Part shown: in pieces, positions 8,801 to 16,123 of the stretch
Layout of the letters: each line of letters opens with the position of its first letter
How positions within the stretch are numbered: the stretch's first letter is position 1
Origin: Lachnospiraceae bacterium
GTDB taxonomy: Bacteria > Bacillota > Clostridia > Lachnospirales > Lachnospiraceae
DNA length: 60,442 nucleotides
Assembly (NCBI GenBank): GCA_910575105.1
Contig: CAJTDK010000021.1
Span: 1-60,442, forward strand
Direction of reading: 5' to 3'
Made by a program: the position numbers and the translations under genes
The notes under the pieces: model-generated
Database searches by the model: none
Seen by the model: only the letters and a program-made list of their open reading frames with translations
Told to the model about the DNA's origin: nothing

Positions 8801-11498
8801 GCATATCCGGACGGGCCTTACAGACAGTATCCATGCCGAACCGGGTGCTCTCAAGCTTCATCTCCCCGAGGACCATCTCCGGATGCTCCGTAAAGTAGCG
8901 GTTCATGGTAATGCCGTTCTCATCCGTGTCAAGGTAAACCCAGTCCGGCTCCGCGTCGATGATCCGGTCACGTCTCTGCAGGATAAGGATGTCGCTTGTG
9001 ACCTCCGTCCCCGCATTTTCTTTAAAGGTATCGTCCGGCAGACGGACGGCTCCTAAAAGCTCTGCCCGCTGTGCGAGATATCTCCTCACCGCGGGGCTTC
9101 CCTTATCCATCGTCCCCTTTGAGGTCAGGAACATCACCACGCCGCCTGCGCGCACCTTATCAAGCGCCTTTGCAAAAAAATAATCATGGATGAGGAACTT
9201 ATGGGCATTGTACCTGCTGTCGTTGACCTTGAAGTCGCCGAAAGGGACATTTCCGATCACCGCATCAAAGTATCCGTCCGGAAGGGCCGTATCCTCAAAG
9301 CCTTCAACGGCGATATCCGCTTTCTGGTAGAGCTGCCTCGCGATCCCGCCCGATACAGGGTCGATCTCAATGCCGTGAAGCTTTGAATCCGCCACGCTTT
9401 CAGGCAGCAATCCGAAAAATCCGCCTACGCCGCAGGACGGCTCCAGGATGTTCCCCCTGGTAAATCCCAGACGGCCAAGCACTTCGTACATTGCCTTGAT
9501 GACAACGGGCGGCGTATAAAAGGCGGTCAGCGTGGATTCCATCGCGGCCTGGTATTCCTCTTCGGAAAGTACCGACTTTAATTCCTTATACTCCTTTGCC
9601 CACGCCCTGTCCCTTTCGTCAAATGCCATGGGAAGCCCGCCCCAGCCGGCATACTTTGCTAAGACCTCCTGTTCTTCTGGCGATGCAGGACGGCCTGCTG
9701 TCCGGAGGTCGTGCAAAAGGCGGATCGCGGAGATATTATTCCAGAACTTTTCTTTTGCGCTTACGGCGGCGGGAGTATCATTGGTAATGCGGAAGTTCCA
9801 GCGTTCTTTGGAATGGGCGGTGATCTTTTCCTTAGAGGCATCCTCTTCCGGTTCATTCTGCAATGAAACATTTCCCGGTTCATTTCCCGCCTTATTCTCT
9901 GAACGCTTATTCTGTTCCTGGTTCTTTTCCGGCTCATCAAAACTAAGCTTTTCAACCATTATATCATAGGGCAGCCCGTTTTTCACGGCAGGATATTTTG
10001 CTATGGTTTCTTTTAAGGGATCTATCTCAGCCGTATCCTCCGATTGCTTTTGCTCCTCCTGGTCCTGTCTCCCCTCCTGCGCTTGAACCTGCTCTTGCTT
10101 CTGGTGCTCTTGGTGATCCTGGTCAAACTCTTCTCCGTGTTCTTCCCCGCCCCTTTCTTCTCCCTCCCGGTAAAATGGCTCAAGCTGCTCCTCCGGCACA
10201 TAGACCAGCTCACTGAAATCCAGCGCGGAAAGGGCATTTTCGATAAGGTCGGCAAGGTCATCATACTGCGTATATTCCACAAGCAAACCATCAACATAGG
10301 TTTCCATCCGGCAGCGGATAAGATCGGCCGCAGCCTGTATCTCATGCTGCCCGTCCTCTGTAGTGGTATAAGCAAGCCCGATCCCTGACAGATCAGTATA
10401 ATCCACATCTTCAAGAGAACCGTATTCCCTCTCACAAAACCCGTCAATATACTCCTTCGCCTCCTCTAACAGCCGCTCCTTTTCTGACCCTTCCTCCCTT
10501 TCCGGCGCTTCCTGCTCTTTTGATTTTTCCGTCCTGCGAAACCAGTCGTTTTCCGTATCCATAATCTCAGCAAAAAGCCTCTTATCCTCCGGCATCAGCT
10601 CCGTATGCTCCATAAGAAACGGCACGAGCACATCGCGCCCTTTCTGCAGGGATTCCATCTGTTCCTGGTATACGGCTCCTCCTTTCGGCGCTGCCTTGAT
10701 GGTGTAATGGATGGTGTCGCCGATCTCATACTCTTCCTTATCCGCAGTCTTTACCAGGTCAATGTCGGAGACAAACACAGCCTGCTCCTTATCATCGATA
10801 TCCTTATGCTCGATCTCCAGCCCGCTCCAGGACAGTGTCTCAAAAGTGACTAACGTCTCGCCGCCCAGGTTCGAGGCGTTGAAGGTAAACGAAACCTCTG
10901 CCTCCCCGTCCGGCTCCTCCGGCGTAAACGTGGCAGTCCCGGTGATCTCATTTCCGTCCGCATCCTTCGCCGGCTTTCCATTTTTCTTTAACATCTGGAT
11001 ACCGTCAAGCTTCATCTCTTTCCCGACCGGGAGGTTGGTGTAGGAAACCGTATCAATGATCGTCACCTCTTCCCCCGCGTAGATACTCTGAGCCTGCGTA
11101 TCCTTTCCTGCCGCCTTCGTTCGGATGGACGGGAAATGAATAGTCTGCTCGGCTGCGCTGATATCCTTGTGGGATGCCAGCAGGTTCTCCGTCGTCAGCT
11201 CTGTGCCAAGATAAAGTTCCTCAAAAAATACGACATCCTTTCCGGAAAGCTTCGATGCGTCAAAGGTGACCTCTGTCCTTACTGTGCCATCCTTCGCCTT
11301 TGGCTTGAACTCTTTTATTGCGGTGACCGCATTGCCTTCTTCATCAAGGACAGGCTCTTTCGTCTCCCGGTTCATCAGTGTCGTTTTCAGCGTGTGGACG
11401 AGATTTTTCTGGAGGCCGGTGTAGTCTACCGTATCCTGGAGCGTTACACTTTTTCCTGCCGCCGTATACTGCGTCTTACTCTTTTCGTCATGGGCCAT
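5865..11498 (-). CDS. Chimeric ORF: VaFE surface repeats joined to a truncated conjugative-element DNA methylase/helicase
   Basis: One open frame of 1877 codons made of unrelated parts. Residues ~1-269 hold two VaFE-like repeats (T-L-Q-D-T-V-D-Y and T-I-I-D-T-V-S-Y) and the start of a third surface-type domain (GDTIHYTIK). These belong to secreted anchored proteins, but there is no signal peptide here. Near residue 270 (about 10,690) it changes to an acidic, Glu/Gln-rich intracellular region. A methylase-like fold follows, with GNILEPSCGVGGF near residue 685 and GNVPFGDF near 750. Then comes an SNF2-like helicase: HKVGAGKTFEM near 1365, DESHFYKN near 1528, ATGTPVSNSM near 1577, GSTQKMGAGTNCQDR near 1825. 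The usual residues after CPWRPSD are missing and the frame ends in unrelated sequence beside tnpV. The ORF probably arose from deletions in an integrative element. The upstream frame stays open towards parB, so the ATG at 11498 is only nominal; translation is doubtful. Confidence 0.8.
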   Translation of the reverse strand: MAHDEKSKTQYTAAGKSVTLQDTVDYTGLQKNLVHTLKTTLMNRETKEPVLDEEGNAVTAIKEFKPKAKDGTVRTEVTFDASKLSGKDVVFFEELYLGTELTTENLLASHKDISAAEQTIHFPSIRTKAAGKDTQAQSIYAGEEVTIIDTVSYTNLPVGKEMKLDGIQMLKKNGKPAKDADGNEITGTATFTPEEPDGEAEVSFTFNASNLGGETLVTFETLSWSGLEIEHKDIDDKEQAVFVSDIDLVKTADKEEYEIGDTIHYTIKAAPKGGAVYQEQMESLQKGRDVLVPFLMEHTELMPEDKRLFAEIMDTENDWFRRTEKSKEQEAPEREEGSEKERLLEEAKEYIDGFCEREYGSLEDVDYTDLSGIGLAYTTTEDGQHEIQAAADLIRCRMETYVDGLLVEYTQYDDLADLIENALSALDFSELVYVPEEQLEPFYREGEERGGEEHGEEFDQDHQEHQKQEQVQAQEGRQDQEEQKQSEDTAEIDPLKETIAKYPAVKNGLPYDIMVEKLSFDEPEKNQEQNKRSENKAGNEPGNVSLQNEPEEDASKEKITAHSKERWNFRITNDTPAAVSAKEKFWNNISAIRLLHDLRTAGRPASPEEQEVLAKYAGWGGLPMAFDERDRAWAKEYKELKSVLSEEEYQAAMESTLTAFYTPPVVIKAMYEVLGRLGFTRGNILEPSCGVGGFFGLLPESVADSKLHGIEIDPVSGGIARQLYQKADIAVEGFEDTALPDGYFDAVIGNVPFGDFKVNDSRYNAHKFLIHDYFFAKALDKVRAGGVVMFLTSKGTMDKGSPAVRRYLAQRAELLGAVRLPDDTFKENAGTEVTSDILILQRRDRIIDAEPDWVYLDTDENGITMNRYFTEHPEMVLGEMKLESTRFGMDTVCKARPDMPLQELLKGAVQRIGSAVSGLFKEAEQADDEIDRISDAADQEGSIEADPEVRNFSFTLVDGRVYFRENSRMTPAKVSLTAENRIKGLVELRDCVRRLIKYQAEDFPEERIRAGQEELDSLYDAFTARYGLINSRGNYLAFAADESYFLLCSLEVLDDEGRFKRKADMFTRRTIRPHREVTSVGTSAEALAVSIGEKARVDLGYMAQLSGKTEGEIVKDLQGVIFKVPFSEPARYVAADEYLSGNVREKLKAAQAAAKSDPEFAVNAATLEKVIPKDLAAGEISVRLGTAWIPQEDIQQFVLELLQPSAYAAGRIKVRYTQVNGDWFIENKGADFGNVRADSTYGTKRASAYRIIEDTLNLRDTRIFDYIYDEQGNKKAVFNAKETMAAQAKQETVKQAFKDWVWEDAERRNRLVRYYNDTFNSIRPREYDGSHITFGGISPEITLRPHQVNAIAHILYGGNTLLAHKVGAGKTFEMVAAAQESKRLGLCQKSMFVVPNHLVGQWASEYLRLYPSADILVARKQDFETGNRKKFCGRIATGSYDAVIIGHSQFEKIPISEKRQREQLMRQLYDIECGIKKAEGSQGEQFSVKQLMKTRKTIKAKLDKLNDTKRKDNVINFEELGVDRLFIDESHFYKNLYLYTKMQNVGGIAQTEAQKSSDLFMKCRYLDEITGGRGIVFATGTPVSNSMAELYSVQRYLQYDTLAKNGLQHFDSWASTFGETVTALELAPEGTNYRAKTRFAKFYNLPELMQMFKEVADIQTAEMLNLPVPKVCYHNIKTKPSSIQTELVAGLAKRAEKIRAGLVEPSRDNMLKVTNDGRRLALDQRLVDPMLPDDPDSKVNVCAGNIFRIWEEHADTKAAQLCFCDISTPKNDGSFNVYDDMREKLVRRGIPAEQIRFIHEAKTDAQKKELFAKVRSGEVRVLFGSTQKMGAGTNCQDRLIAIHNCDCPWRPSDVGRILRTFKIKKKVEVTDNGKDDF

Positions 11499-11817
11499 CG
11501 TGGATGCAGGGAATTTCCGCCTTCTCTGCCAGCTCGCTCGCCATCTTCCGCCTGTGGCCCGCTACCATCTCATAGCCGCCTCCTGGTTTCTCACGCACCA
11601 AGGCAGGCACTAATACCCCGTACTCCCGGATGCTCTCCGCCATCTCCAGCATACTTTCATCCGCCTTTACCTTAAACGGATGATCCGGGAAATCACTGAT
11701 CTCCGTAAGAGGAATCTCCCTGACCGATTCCCTCTTTGCTTCCTCCCGTTCCTCCTGCGTACTGAACAGGTCATCTACAGAGGGAAGATTTAGATTGATG
11801 CCTTTGTTTTTCGCCAT
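11488..11817 (-). pseudogene. ParB-like partition protein, truncated
   Basis: The start is the ATG at 11817 (MAKNKGINLNLPSVDDLF), with GGAGG 7-8 bases before it. The product has the ParB N-terminal motif region (PFKVKADESMLEMAESIREY, then GVLVPAL and the AGHRRKMA box) and stops after about 109 residues at EIPCIHDGP. Normal ParB proteins continue with the rest of the nuclease-fold domain, a helix-turn-helix and a dimer domain (about 280 or more residues in total). The break lies where the sequence passes into VaFE-repeat DNA read in another frame. It therefore looks like a deletion remnant, without the DNA-binding HTH. Confidence 0.82.
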
Positions 11818-11873
11818 CCCGCACCACCTCCTTCGTAAATGACGCATATGCTTTCGCCACCGGGCTGTTCTTA

Positions 11874-12605
11874 TCATAGCTGTAGATACTCTCCCCTGCC
11901 GCACTGGTTTCCGCCGCCTTTACCCCCCCCCCCCACAGGGATCACTGTGTCATACACTTTGATCATCCTGCCATAGTTCTGTTTCAGGCTTTCGGCTGTC
12001 GCACGCGCAAGGTTCGTCCGCATATCCGCCAGGGTAAGGACCACCCCGTCTATCCTTAATCTCGGATTGATCTGCCGCTGCACCTTATTGATCGTCTTCA
12101 CCAGCTGGGTCATCCCTTTTAACGGCAGGTAGTGGGCCTGGACGGGGATGACCACGCTGTCTGCCGCGGCCAGTGCATTGATCGTGAGCATACCGAGGCT
12201 CGGCATACAGTCGATCAGGATGTACCCATAATCTTTCCTTAAATCGTTCAGGTAGGATCTCATGGTGAATTCCCTGCTCATGGCATTGACCAGCGACATT
12301 TCCATGCTGGACAGTTCAATATTCGCCGGGATCAGGTCCACCCCCTCCTTATGGTGAAGGATTCCCTCACCTGGTTCAAACGGTTCATCCCGGATGATCT
12401 TTTCCATCTGTGTTGACAGGGTGACAGATAAGCTGTCCTGGTCTGTCCAGCCTAAAGATGTGGTCAGATCCCCTTGAGGGTCCGCATCCACAAGCAAGAC
12501 CTTTTTCCCTTCATTCGCCAACCCGATACCCAGATTGACGGTGGAAGTTGTCTTACCCGTTCCGCCCTTTTGATTGGCTATGGCCAGCACTTTGCATCCT
12601 GACAT
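11874..12605 (-). CDS. ParA-family ATPase, frameshifted near the 3' end
   Basis: A 243-residue reading frame starting with MSGCKVLAIANQ behind a GAGAGGAGG site. The deviant Walker A KGGTGKTTS is at residues ~13-21, switch I DADPQGDLT near 42, and the Walker B region YILIDCMPSLGML near 127. It is the cytoplasmic ATPase of a ParAB partition module of an integrative element. The last ~17 residues after DTVIPV are out of frame because of a run of 12 G. With 11 G the frame would continue as V-K-A-A-E-T-S-A-A-G and stop at 11771, overlapping parB, as is usual for ParA. So this is a frameshift or phase-variable state of an otherwise intact gene. Confidence 0.85.
   Translation of the reverse strand: MSGCKVLAIANQKGGTGKTTSTVNLGIGLANEGKKVLLVDADPQGDLTTSLGWTDQDSLSVTLSTQMEKIIRDEPFEPGEGILHHKEGVDLIPANIELSSMEMSLVNAMSREFTMRSYLNDLRKDYGYILIDCMPSLGMLTINALAAADSVVIPVQAHYLPLKGMTQLVKTINKVQRQINPRLRIDGVVLTLADMRTNLARATAESLKQNYGRMIKVYDTVIPVGGGGKGGGNQCGRGEYLQL
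11923..11934 (-). repeat. Poly-G tract (12 G on the coding strand) inside parA
   Basis: Twelve consecutive C on the plus strand (G on the coding strand), inside the 3' part of parA. Eleven G would restore the ParA C-terminus, twelve gives the observed wrong frame, and thirteen gives an immediate TAA stop. Confidence 0.85.
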
Positions 12606-12809
12606 TGCTTTTCCTCCTCTCTTTGGAAAATATAAAAATAACCATCCCGGACGATACTGGAATGGTTATGTAAATAGAAAAAACTACCGCAAAAACGGCA
12701 GCTATGTATTTTAAATATGTAGGGAATATATCTCATACAGACCGTATGAGCTTCTGAGGGATACCATGCAATGACCTGCATATATCCAGTAGATATGTAC
12801 TCCGGCTTT

Positions 12810-12978
12810 CGGTTAACAGACCTATGGATGATTTTTTTCGGTTAACAGCCGTATGGTGTAAAATTTTGAATTTTTTCTCTTATTTTTTACATAGCAAAAA
12901 CCCGCAAACACTGATGCTTACGGGCTTTTTCAAGCTCCCCGAGCCCCGCTCGAACCAACAATCCCACGGTTAACAGAC
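12810..12978. repeat. Iteron-like repeats CGGTTAACAG upstream of parAB
   Basis: Three copies of CGGTTAACAGNC, at 12810-12821, 12839-12850 and 12967-12978. The first two share a longer core, TTTCGGTTAACAG..C.TATGG (12807-12827 and 12836-12856), with a spacing of 29 bp. They lie in the otherwise gene-free 12606-13026 stretch upstream of parA. This is the place expected for partition-protein binding sites or an origin, but no function is shown. Confidence 0.5.
12896..12924 (-). terminator. Terminator after the brnTA-like pair
   Basis: The CCCG at 12901-12904 and CGGG at 12921-12924 bound an imperfect stem (CCCGTAAGC against GTTTGCGGG on the minus strand), followed by five T on the minus strand. 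It lies about 100 bp after the antitoxin stop. Confidence 0.6.
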
Positions 12979-13026
12979 ATGTTCCCTATCGTTAATGCAG
13001 TCACCCACCGAAGAAATAGAATCTTG

Positions 13027-13221
13027 TTATGCTCTTTTTTCCATCCGATCTTTCGCCGGATTTACACGTCTGAACTTTAGAGCTCTTTCCGGAGTTGTTT
13101 CCGGGCAATCTTCATCAAAAACAATTGGTTTCTTTCTCGCCTCTGCAAGAGATGCTCTTTCATCTTCTGAAAAAGCAAGAGATGCTACCATTTCTTCCGT
13201 CATTCCGTCAATATTTACCAT
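13027..13221 (-). CDS. Putative antitoxin of a BrnT/BrnA-like pair
   Basis: The start is taken at the ATG at 13221 (MVNIDGMTEEMVASLAF) because AAAGGGGGC precedes it; 64 residues. The protein is small, charged and helical, with the segment FDEDCPETTPERALKFRRVN typical of short antitoxins read with RelE/BrnT-fold toxins. It overlaps the end of the toxin gene by 14 bp, so the two are coupled. No complete ribbon-helix-helix domain is obvious. The family call depends mainly on the toxin next to it. Confidence 0.6.
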   Translation of the reverse strand: MVNIDGMTEEMVASLAFSEDERASLAEARKKPIVFDEDCPETTPERALKFRRVNPAKDRMEKRA

Positions 13222-13594
13222 AATACAGCCCCCTTTCAAAGCTTGTTGCAAATCTGGCGGATATTAATCTCACAACATCTATTTTTTCTTCATTTCTATC
13301 AATCTGCACTCTCTCTGTATAAACTACAAATATAATATCATTTATTTCTCCCATAAATGAATCTATGTTTCCAATAACAGTTCCTTCTGAAGAAACATTC
13401 ACATATCCTGCTGACAAATCTCCTATTGTATCATAACGATCTTCGACTACACTATTCTCTTCATCGTAAAATTCAATTCGGTCGTAATCGAAAAATACAC
13501 GAGCAGCATGTTTAAAAGATATGCCATGATGTTCAATATTATACTCATTCTTTTGTTCATCATACTCAAATATCATATCTCCCAGCGTAAACAT
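13208..13594 (-). CDS. brnT: BrnT-family toxin
   Basis: The frame opens at a GTG at 13630; the ATG at 13594 (MFTLGDMIFEYDEQKNEY) fits the family better, and a later ATG (MIFEYDEQ) is also possible. BrnT ribonuclease toxins begin with F-x-W/Y-D-x-x-K, have H-G-(V/I)-S-F followed by A-x-x-V-F-x-D, and end with R-(L/I)-I-S-A-R-x-A-T-x-x-E-R. Here FEYDEQK, HHGISFKHAARVFFDYD and LISARFATSFERG are all present. A ~25-residue insertion separates the parts, so it is longer than typical (~95 residues). As a type II toxin it would cleave RNA and be held by the overlapping downstream antitoxin, stabilising the element. Confidence 0.8.
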   Translation of the reverse strand: MFTLGDMIFEYDEQKNEYNIEHHGISFKHAARVFFDYDRIEFYDEENSVVEDRYDTIGDLSAGYVNVSSEGTVIGNIDSFMGEINDIIFVVYTERVQIDRNEEKIDVVRLISARFATSFERGLYYGKY

Positions 13595-13630
13595 AACTGT
13601 TCTTGATTCTTTTCTATTAATCGCTCCCAC

Positions 13631-14193
13631 CTCACTTATAATCTCAACTAAAGGTAATATTTTATGAATCCATTTTTTATAAATATATTAGCATCTGAGA
13701 ACACCACCGTGTCTGATATATAATCTTTTCGTAAAACAAGTCATCTGAACTATCCTATTTTTATCTTTCTCTGTATTTTTCATTATACTAGAATAAAGAC
13801 TTCTTTTCAAGCATTCTCATCTCAGTAAGCCACACATCATTATCTCCGAAAATAGCCATTTGACATTTACCGCTATAACTGTGCAGAAACTCATAATGTA
13901 TATTTATACTTTTTTATACATTTTTCTTCCCGATTATTGGTCAAATTTGGGTCAAATACTAATAAAAAATCATAACGAATTATAAAACAACAAAAACGTC
14001 AAACAACGATTTTATGCCATTATAACATGTTATAACACCATACAAAACGGCAAGGCAGCCCCTCATACCTTTCTTCCTTTCCTGTCAGCATCTTGATCTG
14101 TTACGTTATTTCACCGGTAAAATAGATTGTTTTGTGTATCATAATCATATCATCCGCAGGGGATATACAAAATAGACAAAACCAAACTAATTA
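13631..14193. other. Gene-free A/T-rich stretch at the right edge of the element
   Basis: No convincing gene lies here. It contains a tandem pair of GGTCAAAT (13939-13946 and 13950-13957, period 11) and a perfect 16-bp palindrome TTATAACATGTTATAA at 14020-14035. Base composition and gene style change on either side, so the boundary of the mobile DNA is probably in this stretch. Neither end repeat nor tRNA target is recognisable. Confidence 0.45.
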
Positions 14194-14222
14194 TTGCATT
14201 ATTTTGAACTATCTTGTATAAT
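14194..14222 (+). promoter_or_regulatory. Sigma-A promoter of the yesMN-like operon
   Basis: TTGCAT at 14194-14199 and TATAAT at 14217-14222 with a 17-bp spacer. A short leader of about 20 bases reaches the GGGAGG site of the kinase gene. Confidence 0.7.
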
Positions 14223-14248
14223 GACCTCGCAAGGGAGGTACATAAAAA

Positions 14249-16123
14249 TTGAAAAAACTACCCAAACACTACTCGCAGACTTTTTACCTTTTTGTGGTTT
14301 ATGGCTCATTTATCCTGCTTTTGCTTACTATATTTTTCACTTTTGCATATTCCTCCTACAAAGAAAACACCCTGGAGAATGCAGAAAATTCTATCGAAAA
14401 CCTATGTGCATCTGTCCAGGATTCTGTAGCTGCCCAGATGGACAACCTGTCTACTATCTCCATGAATATCGTGTATTCCAATGCGATAAAGGCGAATTTC
14501 AAAGATTTTTCCAGACTGTACCAGGACACAGGGATGGATCCTGAAACAACAGTCGCTTCCCGGGAAAAGGCAGAGGCTATCCATGAGATCGTCACGGCCA
14601 TCATCGGCGCGTACCAGAGCGCCTCCGAAATCAAACTGTATACGATGGACGGCTCCTGCGTAGAGTCCGGCTTTAACCACTCCACCGGCCATGAGGACAT
14701 ACAGGCAAAGCCATGGTATGACGATGTCCTTGCCCTAAACGGCCACAAATATATCACCACACCAAGGACCAACACTTATCTTCCCGCAGGCGGAAATAAC
14801 CGCAGTTCACAGAAGTTTATCTCTCTGATCCGGCTGTTTTTGGACAGTGCCGATAAGCCGGAGGGGATCGTCGAGGTCATTCAGGACTGCAGCAAGGTCT
14901 TCGGTCTTGCCGAACAGCTGCAGCAGAGCAACAAAGAGATCAGCGTGTATGTATACAATTCCGAAGGCCGCCTGATGTTCCCTTACAATCAGCCCGTTGA
15001 TTCCGAGGATTACAGCCTGCTGGCCAGAAAAAACGGTGTCACTGACGGCCAAAGCCAGCTTGTTACCACTTCCTCTGACCGGACGTTCCTTCTCTCAACA
15101 CAGAACATCCCAGGCTATCAGTGGACGGTGATTGTGACACAGACCGAGGAATCCCTGTACCTCCCTCTCCGCATTTTCCGCGTATCCTTTTTGCTGATCG
15201 CGGGCTTTTCCATTCTTTTTACCCTGCTGGTCTGCTTTTTGCTTTCCAGACGGATTACAAGCCCGCTTAAAAAACTGACTGCCGCTGCCGGAAAGATCAC
15301 TATCAACCGGATACTGGACGCCGAAAAAGTCAATCTCACCTCCGCAGACAGCAGCATAAAAGAGCTGTCTATCCTGTGCGAGGCCATCCGTAGCATGTAC
15401 GAAAAGCTGCGCTCCACCTCTAAGGAGGTTCTCCTCTCACACAACGAAGAGACCCGCGCCAAGCTGCAGGCTACCCAGTCGCTCATCAACCCTCATTTTC
15501 TCTACAACAGCCTGACGAGCATCAGCATCATGGCAGAGGAAGAGATGAATGACGACATCATCCGGATGTGTCAGGCTCTCTGCGGATATTTCCGCTATAT
15601 TTCCTCCTCGAAAGAGATGGTCGTTCCGCTGGAAGAGGAGATCCGCTATACAAACCGGTATCTGGAATGTATGCAGCTTCGCTTCACTGATGAGCTGGAT
15701 TACCAAATTCATCTTCAGGAAGATACGAAAGGCATCTATATTCCCAAGCTGATCACACAGCCTATCGTTGAAAATGCCTTTAAATATGCATTCACCGGCA
15801 AACCGCCATGGCATCTTTCCATCTCCTCTATGACCAGGGACGGGCACTGGATGATCCGGATAGAGGACAACGGCGGAAACTTAAGCGATGCCCGCAAAGA
15901 TGAACTCCTCAGCCTTTATGAAAACCTGGATTTCAACAAAGAAGTGAAGTCTTTAAAGATCGGCGGCATGGGCCTTAAGAACGTATATCTGAGATTAAGA
16001 TTAGTCTACGGAGAAAACAGCATTTTTAAAATCGATAACAGCACCGCCGGAAGAACCGTATTCATTCTGGGCGGAAATGTTCTCTACTCAAAGGAGGAAT
16101 ACTATGAAAACCTCGACTTATAA
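14249..16123 (+). CDS. YesM-like sensor histidine kinase
   Basis: A 624-residue membrane kinase. The start is a TTG at 14249, chosen because GGGAGG lies 10 bases upstream and the product begins with a normal membrane start (MKKLPKHYSQTFYLFVVYGS and on). Membrane segments lie at residues ~15-35 and ~305-328 and flank a ~270-residue extracellular cache-like sensor. A HAMP linker follows, then the His_kinase motif QSLINPHFLYNSLTSIS near residue 413 and an HATPase domain (ITQPIVENAFKYAF, DNGGNLSD, GGMGLKNVYLRLRL). This architecture is the YesM/LytS class that responds to extracellular sugars or peptides. It is read with the overlapping AraC-type regulator; target genes are not obvious nearby. Confidence 0.92.
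   Translation: MKKLPKHYSQTFYLFVVYGSFILLLLTIFFTFAYSSYKENTLENAENSIENLCASVQDSVAAQMDNLSTISMNIVYSNAIKANFKDFSRLYQDTGMDPETTVASREKAEAIHEIVTAIIGAYQSASEIKLYTMDGSCVESGFNHSTGHEDIQAKPWYDDVLALNGHKYITTPRTNTYLPAGGNNRSSQKFISLIRLFLDSADKPEGIVEVIQDCSKVFGLAEQLQQSNKEISVYVYNSEGRLMFPYNQPVDSEDYSLLARKNGVTDGQSQLVTTSSDRTFLLSTQNIPGYQWTVIVTQTEESLYLPLRIFRVSFLLIAGFSILFTLLVCFLLSRRITSPLKKLTAAAGKITINRILDAEKVNLTSADSSIKELSILCEAIRSMYEKLRSTSKEVLLSHNEETRAKLQATQSLINPHFLYNSLTSISIMAEEEMNDDIIRMCQALCGYFRYISSSKEMVVPLEEEIRYTNRYLECMQLRFTDELDYQIHLQEDTKGIYIPKLITQPIVENAFKYAFTGKPPWHLSISSMTRDGHWMIRIEDNGGNLSDARKDELLSLYENLDFNKEVKSLKIGGMGLKNVYLRLRLVYGENSIFKIDNSTAGRTVFILGGNVLYSKEEYYENLDL

Noticed and set aside
12930-12975. tRNA 3' part (minus-strand GGTTCGAGC resembling a T-arm)
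   Set aside because: No matching acceptor, anticodon or D arms can be folded around it.
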